Shown here one piece after another: positions 20,014 through 31,704 of a stretch of DNA of 64,000 bases (positions are counted from its first letter, which is position 1; every line of letters starts with the position of its first letter). This stretch comes from Triticum aestivum (taxonomy: Eukaryota > Streptophyta > Magnoliopsida > Poales > Poaceae). The translations under genes were made by a program, and so were the position numbers. The DNA lies in contig NC_057809.1 in NCBI RefSeq assembly GCF_018294505.1, positions 421,436,233 to 421,500,232 of the forward strand, read 5' to 3'. Below the pieces are notes generated by a model that did not search any database, was not told where the DNA came from, and worked only from the letters and a program-made list of their open reading frames with translations.

Positions 20014-21325
20014 TTAGCAACGAATGTCTTGCCTTTGGATCTGTGATAGAAGGTGTACCCAACAGTTTCTTTTGGGTATCCTATGAAGACACACTTTCTC
20101 CGATTTGGGTTTGAGCTTATCAGGTTGAAACTTTTTCACATAAGCATTGCAACCCCAAACTTTAAGAAACGACAACTTTGGTTTCTTGCCAAACCACAGT
20201 TCATACGGTGTCATCTCAACGGATTTAGATGGTGCCCTATTTAACGTGAATGCAGCTGTCTCTAATGCATAACCCCAAAACGATAGTGGTAGATCGGTAA
20301 GAGACATCATAGATTGCACTATATCCAATAAAGTACGGTTATGACATTCGGACACACCATTATGCTGTGGTGTTCCATGTGGCATGAGTTTGTGAAACTA
20401 TTCCACATTGTTTTAATTGAAGACCAAACTCGTAACTCAAATATTTGTCTCCGCGATCAGATCGTAGAAACTTTATTTTCTTGTCACGATGATTTTCCAC
20501 TTCACTCTGAAATTCTTTGAACTTTTCAAATGTTTCAGACTTATGTTTCATCAAGTAGATATACCCATATCTGCTCAAATCATCTGTGAAGTTCAGAAAA
20601 TAACGATACTTGCCGTGAGCCTTAACACTCATCGGACCGCATACATCAGTATGTATTGATTTCCAATAAGTCAGTTGCTCGCTCCGGAGAACGGAGTCTT
20701 AGTCATCTTGCCCATGAGGCATGGTTCGCAAGCATCAAGTGATTCATAATCAAGTGATTCCAAAATCCCATCAGCATGGAGTTTCTTCATGCGCTTTACA
20801 CCAATATGACCTAAACGGCAGTGCTACAAATAAGTTGCACTATCATTATTAACTTTGCATCTTTTGGTTTCAATATTATGATTATGTGTATCACTACGAT
20901 CGAGATCCAACGAACTATTTTCATTGGGTGTGTAACCATATAAGGTTTTATTCATGTAAACAGAACAACAATTTATTCTCTTACTTAAATGAATAACCGT
21001 ATTACAATAAACATGATCAAATCATATTCATGCTTAACGCAAACACCAAATAACACTTATTCAGGTTCAACACTAATCCCGAAAGTATAGGGAGTGTGCG
21101 ATGATGATCATATCAATCTTGGAACCACTTCCAACACACATCGTCACTTCACCCTTAACTAGTCTCTGTTTATTCTGCAACTCCCGTTTCGAGTTACTAA
21201 TCTTAGCAACTGAACTAGTATCAAATACTGAGGGGTTGCTATAAACACTAGTAAAGTACACATCAATAACATGTATATCAAATATACTTATGTTCACTTT
21301 GCCATCCTTCTTATCTGCCAATCAC
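20014..21325 (-). pseudogene. BARE-like protease and integrase remnant
   Basis: Protease is seen as SVFDTSSVAKISNSKRELQN, with the DTG motif changed to DTS. Integrase core pieces include GYIYLMKHKSETFEKFKEF, SDRGDKYLS and PQHNGVSECHNRTLLD. Several frameshifts and stops lie between them. Confidence 0.82.
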
Positions 21326-22150
21326 TTGGGGTAGTTCCGCTTCCAGTGACCAGTCCCTTTGCAGTAGAAACACTTAGTCTCAGGCTTAGGACCAGACTTG
21401 GGCTTCTTCACTTGAGCAGCAACTTGCTTGCTGTTCTTCTTGAAGTTCCCCTTCTTCCCTCTGCCCTTTTCTTGAAACTAGTGGTCTTGTCTACCATCAA
21501 CACTTGATGTTTTTCTCGATTTCTACCTTCGTCAATTTCCGCATTACGAAGAGCTTGGGAATCGTTTCCGTTATCCCTTGCATATCATAGTTCATCACGA
21601 AGTTCTACTAACTTGGTGATGGTGACTAGAGAATTCTGTCAATCACTATCTTATCTGGAAGATTAACTCCCACTTGATTCAAGCGATTGTAGTACTCAGA
21701 CAATCTGGGCACATGCTCACTAGTTGAGCGATTCTCCTCCATCTTTTAGCTATAGAACTTGTTGGAGACTTCATATCTCTCAACTCGGGTATTTGCTTGA
21801 AATATTAACTTCAACTCCTGGAACATCTCATATGCTCCATGACGTTCAAAACGTCTTTGAAGTCCCGATTCTAAGCCATTAAGCATGGTGCACTAAACTA
21901 TCAAGTAGTCATCATATTGAGCTAGCCAAACGTTCATAACGTCTGCATCTGCTCCTGCAATAGGTCCGTCACCTAGCGGTGCATCAAGGACATAATTCTT
22001 CTGTGCAGCAATGAGGATAAACCTCAGATCACGGATCCAATCCGCATCATTGCTACTAACATCTTTCAACACAATTTTCTCTAGGAACATATCAAAATAA
22101 ACACAGGGAAGCAACAACGCGAGCTATTGATCTACAACATAATTTGCAAA
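21325..22150 (-). pseudogene. BARE-like gag remnant
   Basis: A degenerate zinc knuckle lies near 21325-21370 (CxYC...GHWKRN, with the final cysteine replaced by tyrosine). Capsid pieces lie near 21893-22117 (DWIRDLRFILIAAQKNYVLD). The frame is broken throughout. Confidence 0.72.
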
Positions 22151-23338
22151 ATACTACCAGGACTAAGTTCATGATAAATTTAAGTTCAATTAATCATATT
22201 ACTTAAGAACTCCCACTTAGATAGACATCCCTCTAATCCTCTAAGTGATTACGTGATCCAAATCAACTAAACCATGTCCGATCATCACGTGAGATGGAGT
22301 AGTTTCATTGGTGAACATCACTATGTTGATCATATCTACTATATGATTCACGCTCGACCTTTCGGTCTCCGTGTTCCGAGGCCATATCTGTATATGCTTG
22401 GCTCGTCAAGTATAACCTGAGTATTCCGCGTGTGCAACTGTTTTGCACCCGTTGTATTTGAACGTAGAGCCTATCACACCCGATCATCACGTGGTGTCTC
22501 AGCACGAAGAACTTTCGCAACGGTGCATACTCAGGGAGAACACTTCTTGATAATTAGTGAGAGATCATCTTATAATGCTACCGTCAATCTAAGCAAGATA
22601 AGATGCATAAAAGATAAACATCACATGCAATCAATATAAGTGATATGATATGGCCATCATCATCTTGTGCTTGTGATCTCCATCTTCGAAGCACCGTCGT
22701 GATCACCATCGTCACCGGCGCGACACCTTGATCTCCATCGTAGCATCGTTGTCGTCTCGCCAATCTTATGCTTCCACGACTATCGCTACCGCTTAGTGAT
22801 AAAGTAAAGCATTACAGCGCAATTGCGTTGCATACAATAAAGCGACAACCATATGGCTCCTGCCAGTTGCCGATAACTCGGTTACAAAACATGATCATCT
22901 CATACAATAAAATTTAGCATCATGTCTTGACCATATCACATCACAACATGCCCTGCAAAAACAAGTTAGACGTCCTCTACTTTGTTGTTGCAAGTTTTAC
23001 GTGGCTGCTACGGGCTTAAGCAAGAACCAATCTTACCTACGCATCAAAGCCACAACGATAGTTTGTCAAGTTGGTGTTGTTTCAACCTTCGCAAGGACCG
23101 GGCGTAGCCACACTCGGTTCAACTAAAGTTGGAGAAACTGTCACCCGCTAGCCACCTTTGTGCAAAGCACGTCGGGAGAACCGGTCTCGCGTAAGCGTAC
23201 GCGTAATGTCGGTCCGGGCCGCTTCGTCCAACAATACCGCCGAACCAAAGTATGACATGCTGGTAAGCAGTATGACTTATATCGCCCACAACTCACTTGT
23301 GTTCTACTCGTGCATATAACATCAACACATAAAACCTA

Positions 23339-23351
23339 GGCTCGGATGCCA
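23339..23351 (-). other. Primer-binding site of the BARE-like element, diverged
   Basis: The minus strand reads TGGCATCCGAGCC, two mismatches from the initiator-methionine tRNA site, one base after the LTR end. Confidence 0.75.
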
Positions 23352-23352
23352 C

Positions 23353-25082
23353 TGTTGGGTACGTAGTAATTTCAAAAAATTCCTACGCACACGCAAGATC
23401 ATGGTGATGCATAGCAACGAGAGGGGAGAGTGTGATCTACGTACCCTTGTAGACCGACAGCGGAAGCGTTTGACAACGCGGTTGATGTAGTCGTACGTCT
23501 TCACGGTCCGACCGATCAAGCACCGAAACTACGGCACCTCCGAGTTCTTAGCACACGTTCAGCTCGATGACGATCCCCGGACTCCGATCCAGCAAAGTGT
23601 CGGGGAAGAGTTCCGTCAGCACGACGGCGTGGTGACGATCTTGATGTACTACCGTCGCAGGGCTTCGCCTAAGCACCGCTACAATATTATCGAGGACTAT
23701 GGTGGAAGGGGGCACCGCACACGGCTAAGAATATGATCACGTGGATCAACTTGTGTGTCTAGGGGTGCCCCTTGCCTCCGTATATAAAGGATCCAAGGGG
23801 GGTGCAGCCGACCCTAGTAGGAGGCGCGCAGGAGGAGTCCTACTCCTACCGGGAGTAGGACTCCCCTCCCTTTCCTTGTCCAAGTAGGAGAGGGGAAAGG
23901 AGAGAAGGAAAAAGGGGGGGGGGCGCCGCCCCTCCCTCCTTGTCCAATTCGGACTAGGGGAGAGGGGGCACGCGGCCTGCCCTGGCAGCCCCTCCTCTTC
24001 TCCACTTTAGGCCCATGAGGCCCATTAACCCCCCGGGGGTTCCGGTAACCCCCCGGTGCTCCGGTTTTATCCGAAACTTCCCCGGAACACTTCCGGTGTC
24101 CGAATATAGCCGTACAATATATCAATCTTTATGTCTCGACCATTTAGAGACTCCTTGTCATGTCCATGATCACATCCGGGACTCCGAACTAACTTCGGTA
24201 CATCAAAACTCATAAACTCATAATATAACTGTCATCGAAACCTTAAGCGTGCGGACCCTACGGGTTCGAGAACAATGTAGACATGACCGAGACACGTCTT
24301 CGGTTAATAACCAATAGCGGAACCTGGATGCTCATATTGGCTCCTACATATTCTACGAAGATCTTTATCGGTCAGACCGCATAACAACATACGTTGTTCC
24401 CTTTGTCATCGGTATGTTACTTGCCCGAGATTCGATCGTCGGTATCTCAATACCTAGTTCAATCTCGTTACCGGCAAGTCTCTTTACTCGTTCCGTAATA
24501 CATCATCTCACAACTAACTCATTAGTTGCAATGCTTGCAAGGCTTATGTGATGTGCATTACCGAGAGGGCCCAGAGATACCTCTCCGACAATCGGAGTGA
24601 CAAATCCTAATCTCGAAATACGCCAACCCAACATGTACCTTTGGAGACACCTGTAGAGCACCTTTATAATCACCCAGTTACGTTGTGACGTTTGGTAGCA
24701 CACAAAGTGTTCCTCCGGCAAACGGGAGTTGCATAATCTCATAGTCATAGGAACATGTATAAGTCATGAAGAAAGCAATAGCAACATACTAAACGATCAG
24801 GTGCTAAGCTAATGGAATGGGTCATGTCAATCAGATCATTCACCTAATGATGTGATCCCGTTAATCAAATAACAACTCTTTGTCCATGGTTAGGAAACAT
24901 AACCATCTTTGATTAACGAGCTAGTCAAGTAGAGGCATACTAGTGACACTCTGTTTGTCTATGTATTCACACATGTATTATGTTTCCAGTTAATACAATT
25001 CTAGCATGAATAATAAACATTTATCATGATATAAGGAAATAAATAATAACTTTATTATTGCCTCTAGGGCATATTTCCTTCA
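23353..25082 (-). repeat. BARE-like 5' LTR (right copy)
   Basis: It spans 1730 bp and in plus orientation starts TGTTGGGTACG and ends ATTTCCTTCA. About 40 scattered differences from the left copy are visible. Confidence 0.95.
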
Positions 25083-25087
25083 ATACC
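25083..25087. repeat. Target-site duplication of the BARE-like element (ATACC), right
   Basis: It is identical to 16535-16539. Confidence 0.95.
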
Positions 25088-27591
25088 TCACCAGTCCTCC
25101 GGTCATGGTGGCTCCGCGCCCTCAAGAGCCCTTGGTGCTTTACCTCGCTGCCACTCCCTACTCCGCCAGCGCAGCCCTGGTGGCGGTTAGGGAGGAGCGC
25201 CAAATCAGAACCACAACAGCAGCCCGGAACAAGGAAAAACAGTAACAAGGAAGGCCCACAGAAACCACTACCGCGGCTGAGAAGGATCAGTCGCCGAGGA
25301 GTGCACCAGAGGCGGGAGAGGCCGCTCTCCCAGATGGTCAGCCTCTGGAGGCCTCATCACCTTGAGAGGCGCCATTGCCTCCGGAGGGCGCCACAAGCAC
25401 TGACGCACCCAGCCTTGTTGAGCACCCAGTGTACTTCGTCAGCATGGTGTTGTGGGACGTGAGGGCACGGTACCCCATGCCTCAGAAGCTCCTTCTCGCA
25501 CTACTTGTGGCCTCGCGCAAGCTGCGGCACTATTTTCAGGGTCACCCCATCAAGGTTGTCTCGTCATACCCCTTGGAGAGAGTGCTCAGGAGCCCCAACT
25601 CGGCCGGAAGGGTCGTTGAGTGGAACATAGAGCTGCAAGCATTTCAGCTCGAATTCAGCATGACCAGAGTCATCAAGGGAGCAGCGTTAGCGGATTTTGT
25701 GGCAGAATGGACAGAGGCACCAGGCCTCAAGGCCGACGAGGATCGGTCCCTCTCTCCGGGAAGCGAGGCGCCAGAAGGATGGGTCATGTACTTCGATGGG
25801 GCGTTCTCCAGGCATGGCGCTAGGGCTGGGGCTGTGCTTATATCGCCCACTCAGGACAAGCTCTACTATGCAATACAGCTTTGTTTCCAGCAAGGTGAAA
25901 AGGTCTCCAACAACATAGCGGAGTATGAAGGTCTAATAGCGGGCTTGAAGGCCGCAGCTGCCCTGGGGGTGAAACGCCTCACCATCAAGGGCGATTCGCA
26001 GCTCCTTATCAATTTCTCCAACAAGGTGTACGAGCCGAGAGATGAACACATGGAAGCCTACCTTGCGGAGGTCCGCAGGATGGAGAAGCAATTCTGGGGG
26101 TTGGAGTTGCAGCATGTGCCCTGTGGCACCAATCAGGAGGCCGACAACATCGCCAGACGGGCATCCAGGCGATTACCGCAGGAACCTGGCGTCTTCGAGG
26201 AGCGGCTCTTCAAGCCCTCAGCCCTGCCATCATTGTCAAACACGGCTCAGCCTCGGGAGGAGCTCCCCCAGCCACCTGCCTCAGGAGCCCCGGTCTGTGG
26301 CCCGGCCTCAGGGGCACGCCTGCTCCTGACGATGGAACCTCAGGAGGGGTGCTGGATCACGGAGCTCCGGAGTTACTTAACACAGGGGGTCCTGCCGGAG
26401 AAGGAGGAGGAAGCTGAGCGTGTGGCGCGGCAAGCCACGGCATACTGCATCAGGGATGGAGAGCTCTACCGGAAGCGACCAAACGATGTATCCCTACGTT
26501 GCATCTCCAGGGAGCAAGGAAAGGAACTGCTGGAAGATATACATGACGGAGACTATGGACACCATTCGTCATCACGGACCCTCGTCAGCAAGGCGTTTCG
26601 CAGTGGGTTTTATTGGCCCACCGCACTCAATGACGCCGTCGAACTGGTGAAGGCTTGTGAGGCCTGCCAGTTCCACGCCAAGCAGATCCATCAGCCGGCA
26701 GGAGGCCTGCAGACTATACCCCTTTCGTGGCCATTCGCGATCTGGGGGCTGGACATCTTGGGACCGTTCCCTTGGGCGCCAGGGGGCTACCACTACCTCT
26801 ACGTCGCCGTGGACAAGTTCACCAAGTGGGCTGAAGTAGAGGCCGTCCGCACCATCCCCGTAGGTTCCGCGGTCAAGTTCATCAGGGGCATCATGAGCCG
26901 GTTCGGGGTGCCGAATCGCATCATCACGGACAACGGTTCGCAGTTCACCAGTAACCTCTTCAAAACATACTGTGCTAACCTTGGAACGCAGATATGCTAC
27001 GCTTCAGTGGCGCACCCCCGAAGCAACGGCCAAGCCGAACGAGCCAACGCAGAGGTCTTGAGGGGCCTCAAGACCAGGACGTTCAAGAAGAAGTTGGAGG
27101 CCTACGGCAGAGGATGGAACGACGAGCTTCAGTCCATGCTGTGGTCCATCCGCACAACCGCGACCAAGACGACTGGAGAGACCCCGTTCTTCCTGGTCTA
27201 CGGAGCCGAAGCAGTCCTCCCTCATGAGGTCAGACGTCGCTCCGCGCGGGTCCTGGCGTTCGACGAGGCGCAGCAGGACGCCATGCGGGGGATGGACCTC
27301 ATGCTGGGGGAGGAACGCTGTCAAGAAGCCACGCTGCGAGGGGCGAGGTACCAACAGGCACTACGACGATATCATTGCCGCAACATCCGCCCCAGAACCC
27401 TCGAGGTAGGAGACCACGTGCTCAAGCGGGTTCTCTCCAGGGAGGGACTGCACAAGCTCTCTCCCATGTGGGAGGGCCCGTTCAAGGTTGTTCATGTTTC
27501 CAGGCTTGGCTCCGCGCGCTTGGAGACTCAGGAGGGGGAGCCGGTCCAGAATGCATGGAACATCCAGCACCTTCGGAGGTTCTACCCCTAA
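25088..27591 (+). pseudogene. Tat1 RNase H, archaeal-type RNase H and integrase
   Basis: This continues the RT frame after the Copia insertion. The connection/RNase H segment has two in-frame stops, TAA at 25243 and TGA at 25363. From 25375 the frame is open for 738 codons. The archaeal-type RNase H begins at WVMYFDGAFS (Asp141 of that frame) with NIAEYEGLIAGL and GDSQLLINF. Integrase follows with the zinc-binding region GHHSSSRT...KACEACQFH, then the catalytic triad Asp460 (GLDILGP), Asp519 (ITDNGSQF) and Glu555 (NGQAERAN), with 35 residues between the last two. The C-terminus (HKLSPMWEGPFKVV) is the usual integrase tail, and no chromodomain follows. The integrase itself looks intact. Confidence 0.9.
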
Positions 27592-27866
27592 AAGGCCCAG
27601 AGCCTGTGAAGAAGGCGAACGCCTGTGAAGATTATCCTTTTTTGGAAAAGTCCCAGAGCCTATGAAGAAGGCGAACATCTGTGAAGATTATCCTTTTTTG
27701 GAAAAGGCCCAGAGCCTGTGAAGAAGGCGAATGCCTGTGAAGCTGTCGCGTTTTGGAAAAGGCCCAGAGCCTGTGAAGAGGGCAAATGCCCGTGAAGCTC
27801 ATTTCCCCTAAGAAAGGCCCGAAGCCTGTGAAGAAGGGCAACGCCTATGAACCTCGCCGCCCGTGA
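27590..27866 (+). repeat. Five tandem ~56 bp repeats after Tat1 pol
   Basis: The units start near 27590, 27646, 27702, 27757 and 27811 with AAAAGGCCCAGAGCCTGTGA-like sequence and contain GAAGGCGAACGCCTGTGAAG. The first begins at the pol stop codon. Tat/Ogre-lineage elements are known for variable tandem repeats in this 3' untranslated position. The minus-strand frames across 27361-27875 arise from the repeat and are not genes. Confidence 0.9.
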
Positions 27867-28519
27867 CACTCTCACGTAATAATGAGTTGGGGCTGTACAT
27901 GCCCCGGAGTCTCAGGAGCGCCGGCGTCAGGCCCTGGGGCTCCCTCCCACGCCCAGTGGTAGCACTTAGCTCCGCGCTGGTGAGAAGACGTCGAAGACTA
28001 GATTAGGTGCTGGACGCGGCTTTTTCATTTGCTTTCCGCAGTTGGCTTGTTCATTCTCATTCGAAGTTTTATTGGAGCTATTGTTGCCTTTGACTTATGG
28101 TTCTTCGACTTTTCGCTCTCCTGCCTCAATTTCTCTTATGCAAGGCCTCACGAGGGAGGGCAGCCGATCGCCCTCGCGAGAGTCCCTGTCCTAGTCGTTC
28201 AAAGGTTTCGCGACCTGGGTCCATCACAGGAGCACCCCTCCAGTCCGTGCCCCACGGGCACCGCGATGTGAACACAGGGCCTGGGTCGGTCGCTCCCCCA
28301 CGGCTGGGGCCGGGAACTATCTACGCGTGGACACATAGCCGGGGGGCATGATAATGGAAGAAAAGCGATGATTAACAGCAATAACCCAAACACGCCCCCG
28401 CGGGGCTCCACGCCATTGTCTTTTTACGCAGGACAAAGAAAAAAGAAGAATAAAAGAGCAAATCGGGCGCAGCTCGCCTCACACCGGCCTGCAGGGAAGA
28501 CTCGGGCTGCCTCCGGGAC
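27867..28519. other. Tat1 3' untranslated region, no coding sequence seen
   Basis: The region between the tandem repeats and the antisense gene remnant holds scattered short frames without motifs. Two CTCACGAGG/CTCGCGAG-like words near 28147-28181 resemble the palindromes in the LTR. Confidence 0.5.
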
Positions 28520-29298
28520 TCAGGCAGACTCCCTCTCGCGCTTCGCTGGGGCGCGACGACGAGCAGACACGCTACCACCTCCCAAGCAGGAACGACGGCG
28601 TGGAGGCTGACTGTGGCCACCGCTAGAAGAGTCGCCGCCTGAAGAAGAACCGGTGAAGATTGGGGAACCCTGGGCGCCGCCGATCACACAAGTGCTGTCC
28701 TCTCCATCGTCGCCAGGGCTGGGTCCCCGGCCGCGGTCGTCATCCTCAGGGCAGCACCCTGCGCGGCGACCATCTTCCCCAAACACCCTCACGTAGAGGG
28801 TGGCGTCGCCGTCGAACCTGAAGTGCAGGGTGCACCGACGGCTCAGGCCACGTGCGTGGGTAAATGTCTGCCAACCGCGGGTGAGGGCCAGGCTCCCAGC
28901 TGCGGAGACCTCCAATGAAGCCCATGAAGCCTGGCTGCAGCAGCCGTCTGCCTGAAGCCAGAGGCCGCCCGGGGCACCGGCCGGGAGCTCGCCGAGGAGG
29001 AAGCGAGGAAGATGAAGTCGGGTGCTAGTCGGCTCCGCCGACCACACGACGAACTCCGGCAGCACCTCTGCAGCACGGAAGCGCGGCCTAGAGGGACGCG
29101 CGACCGAAGCGCGCCCCCGGTCGTAGCTGTCCGCCGGTCACCGTGCTGGGAATCATCTCCACGGCCGCGGGGAGCCACCGTGGTGGCCACAGGATGTTTG
29201 CGAGGGCGCCCTCGGCCGCGCTTAGGCGGGGGAGAAGCAAGCTCAACCTGGCGAGCCTTCCCCTTCTCCGCGGCCGAAAACCTCCTCAACGGAGCCAT
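28520..29298 (-). pseudogene. Antisense AT-hook plus B3-like protein gene of Tat1, frameshifted
   Basis: The gene is read on the minus strand, opposite to pol. The N-terminal frame starts at ATG 29296-29298 and contains a canonical AT-hook, KRGRGRPRKHP, at about residue 26. A second frame (28520-29065 and open a little upstream) carries a B3-like DNA-binding fold: LHLPRFLLGELPAG, WASLEVSAAGSLAL, the diagnostic GWQTF, then CTLHFRFDGDATLYVRVFGE. An acidic, Ser/Gly-rich tail follows (PEDDDRGRGPSPGDD, SSSGGDSSSGG). The two parts are one frame apart, so a single-base indel lies about 29060-29150. Extra antisense frames between integrase and the 3' LTR are known in Tat elements. The AT-hook/B3 identity is my reading of the motifs. 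The product would be a nuclear DNA-binding protein. Confidence 0.78.
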
Positions 29299-29352
29299 GA
29301 AGAGGAAGGAGAAGCGAAGGGGGAATGGACTAGAAGGGCGCGCACCGTTCCG

Positions 29353-29361
29353 TACTTATAG
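29353..29361 (-). promoter_or_regulatory. TATA box for the antisense gene
   Basis: On the minus strand the sequence reads CTATAAGTA, about 55 bases upstream of the ATG at 29298. Initiation about 30 bases downstream would leave a short leader. It lies outside the LTR, so the antisense gene would have its own promoter. Confidence 0.6.
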
Positions 29362-29585
29362 CCGGCGAAGGCCAACCGTCGACCTTCACGATCGCAGGTA
29401 ATCATGACCCGCTTGGAATGCAGGGACTTGTCCAATCCGCGTGGTTGCCGAGGCATCGTGCGGAAGCGGAGATGCCCCCGTCCAATCAACCGCCATGCGG
29501 CGCCCAAGGCCGCAGGCTGTTAGGGCCCGCGGCGCTTCACCCTCTCACTTTCGCCTCTCTGCACGGCCAAGCCCAAGCGCGCCTT

Positions 29586-29600
29586 GGGCCCGGGGGCTAC
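29586..29600 (+). other. Polypurine-tract region of Tat1
   Basis: GGGCCCGGGGGCTAC directly precedes the 3' LTR start at 29601 and is the expected site for plus-strand priming, although it is not purely purine. Confidence 0.6.
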
Positions 29601-30539
29601 TGTCGGTGTTCTGGGGATGGGGGTCCCCAGACTTGCCTGCCTGCGGCCTGCGGCGTGGCTCAAAGAGGGGCCCAGCACGACCCATCTTCCTCAACACAAG
29701 ACCCAAGACCCTCGCGAGGGGCCAAGCCTCGCGGGGCGGATGACGCGGAGCTTCCTCAGGCACGGCCTCATCAGGCTGGCTCATGAGGAGGCGGAGAGAT
29801 CAAGGCAGGGTACCTCACGAGGTGCCCATGACACAAGCCGTGACGACCAAGGGCGCCAGGCGGGCGCCAGCCCGCACAGTGTCCTCCTTTCCTCTTTGGT
29901 GCAAAGGGAGCAAGCGCAGGCGAGAGCATCAAGCAAAGGCACCTGTTTCGGTGCAACAAGACCAAGACCAGTCCAACAGCAAGAAGGAAGTCATGGTGGA
30001 GCCCAAGCCAGCGTCACCACCAGAGCCTTTGGCAGGCGAGGACCAACTTTAGTCAGGATAAGTGTACCAGATGTTCCCCTTCAAAATGGCCAGCTGTTGG
30101 CGCCCTTCCCGCTCAATATTTGGGAAGAGGCCCAGGGCCTTTGCCTATAAATAGGACTAGCCATCCCCAGGGTAGAGGCATCTAGAAATCGACCAGAATC
30201 CAGAGATCGGATCAAGTAGCATTACAGAGAGAGAGAGAGGCGACTGAGCTCCTCCTAGCAGTTCATCGCCCTAGCCAAGAACAGACCCTCGCAAGGCTGT
30301 TCTTCCTTGTATTGTTCATCATCATCAGCCCAAGAGGCAATCCACCACACCACACACTGGAGTAGGGTATTACACCACATCGGTGGCCCGAACCAGTATA
30401 AACCCTGTGTCTCTTGTGCTGTTCCTTCGATAGCTTAGATCTTTGCGAGGCGGAGGGGTGCAAGTAGGTAGAAGGCGTAATCTTCACGCGCACCCCAGAG
30501 TTCGAACCTCAAGGGTCTGCCGGAACCCGAAATCCGACA
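29601..30539 (+). repeat. Tat1 3' LTR
   Basis: The LTR is 939 bp, begins TGTCGGTGTTC and ends AAATCCGACA. It has a TATAAATA box at 30146-30153. Compared with the 5' copy it has about 28 differences, dominated by C/T and G/A transitions, as expected of methylated CpG decay. Confidence 0.95.
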
Positions 30540-30544
30540 GGGGT
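30540..30544. repeat. Target-site duplication of Tat1, right (GGGGT)
   Basis: It is identical to 3483-3487. Confidence 0.9.
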
Positions 30545-31560
30545 GGTAGTGGAGTTGCTTCTAACAAATGGTGGGATAGGCTTGCTAGACAAATGGAGGG
30601 CACGCCCGCAATATCAATAAGTGAGGAGATGGCTGCTTGTTGTCTATGCACGTGCGTGTGAGAGACGGGTCAGGAGGCATGCATGAATGATGAGGTGGGA
30701 CGATGTGGCTGTGGTAAGCAGACGTAACTACATAGGAAGATCAATCGCTCTTTGTAAGAGAAAGGAGAGACATAACTTGTGAGGTATGTCGATCGATGGG
30801 GGGGGGGGCTAGTTAAAGTCGATCTAGGTATATGTTGGGAGATCGATCGGTATACATGCATGTGTGTGTTAGAAGCAAATGAGGCACGAGGAGAAGGATA
30901 GAGAGAGAGGGATGCATGTAGGAGGTGGTACGAGAGGCATACTATATCGAGGGGGAGGATTATGCGAGTACGAGAACAATGAAAAGAGTGGTGGGAGTGA
31001 GGCATGGACGGTGACAAGAGAAGAGGGGAAGCTTGTGTTTGTGCTAGGCGCACCTGGCTAGAGAGGCATATCGATCGATGTGTGCCGCGAAGAAGGAGCT
31101 GGGGGGCCTACACACACCGTGGGTGAACGACCTAAAGTGAAAAGACGAGTTTGCGCGATGGAGCTAGAGAATGCTAAGGGAGGGTGAGAGGGATGCGGGC
31201 GTGTGCATGCACAAGAGAAAGTTAGCGCTAGCTACAAAGATAAGAGGGTTGTGTGGGTGTAAAAGACGAATAGAGATCATATATACTTCATTATAAAAAG
31301 CGAATTCGGATATTTGAAGAATTTATCATAGTGTTTAAAACCGACGGATGTGTGAATATATATAACGGTGATAAACATGGTGTGGTTATGAACATGGTAT
31401 ACTACATTTAACATATTTTATCTCTACTCTTATAAAAAAAGGAGTTGTTGATGATGGTGTGCCTACCATCCTGCATTATAGGCCGTTTGATTTATATCTG
31501 GCGGATAGCAAGGAAACTTTGATGGTTGAAGTTGGCAACAATCATGGTTGTAGATTCTTA
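30545..31560. repeat. Duplicated segment copy A, right part
   Basis: It is the continuation of 760-3487 after the Tat1 insertion and is paralogous to about 61690-62806. Landmarks include ACAAATGGTGGGA (30564 and 61708), TATACATGCATG (30851 and 61996) and GATGGTTGAAGTTGG (31521 and 62792). A poly-G run lies near 30799. No gene is seen. Confidence 0.8.
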
Positions 31561-31704
31561 TTGAAATAGAGAAACGAATTCAAATTTTGTTTGAATTGCA
31601 GCGGTAGTATAGACATTTGGAATGCACTAAAATGTTGGTATGAGTAGGTTACATGCATTATATAGCAAGCGAAAAAATTTAATCGGACATAACATGGATT
31701 CATA

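Larger units (their letters stand above)
16540..25082 (-). mobile_element. BARE/Angela/WIS-like Copia retrotransposon
   Basis: The element is 8543 bp on the minus strand, with LTRs of 1734 and 1730 bp. Its minus-strand start TGAAGGAAATATGCCCTAGA is typical of the Triticeae Angela/BARE/WIS cluster. It is flanked by ATACC duplications. Internal remnants in order are gag, protease, integrase, RT and RNase H, all broken by many stops and shifts. By eye the LTRs differ at about 2-2.5%. The coding decay looks much heavier than the LTR difference, which suggests a copy made from an already defective template. Confidence 0.95.
3488..30539 (+). mobile_element. Tat1: Ty3/Gypsy LTR retrotransposon, Tat lineage, carrying two nested elements
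   Basis: Terminal LTRs with TGTCGG...CCGACA ends are flanked by GGGGT duplications. In order the element has a 5' LTR (split by the SIRE-like element), a primer-binding region, gag-protease, reverse transcriptase (split by a BARE-like element), RNase H, a second archaeal-type RNase H, integrase, a 3' tandem-repeat region, an antisense gene remnant, a polypurine tract and a 3' LTR. The second RNase H and the extra antisense frame are typical of the Tat/Retand lineage. Without the two insertions the element is about 8.4 kb. All pol lesions I see are stop codons explicable by C-to-T change. By eye the LTRs differ at about 3% of positions. Confidence 0.93.

Noticed and set aside
27361..27875. Minus-strand frames opposite the end of Tat1 pol
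   Set aside because: The repeated peptide comes from the 56 bp tandem repeat, and there is no TATA box or motif as in the antisense gene further on.
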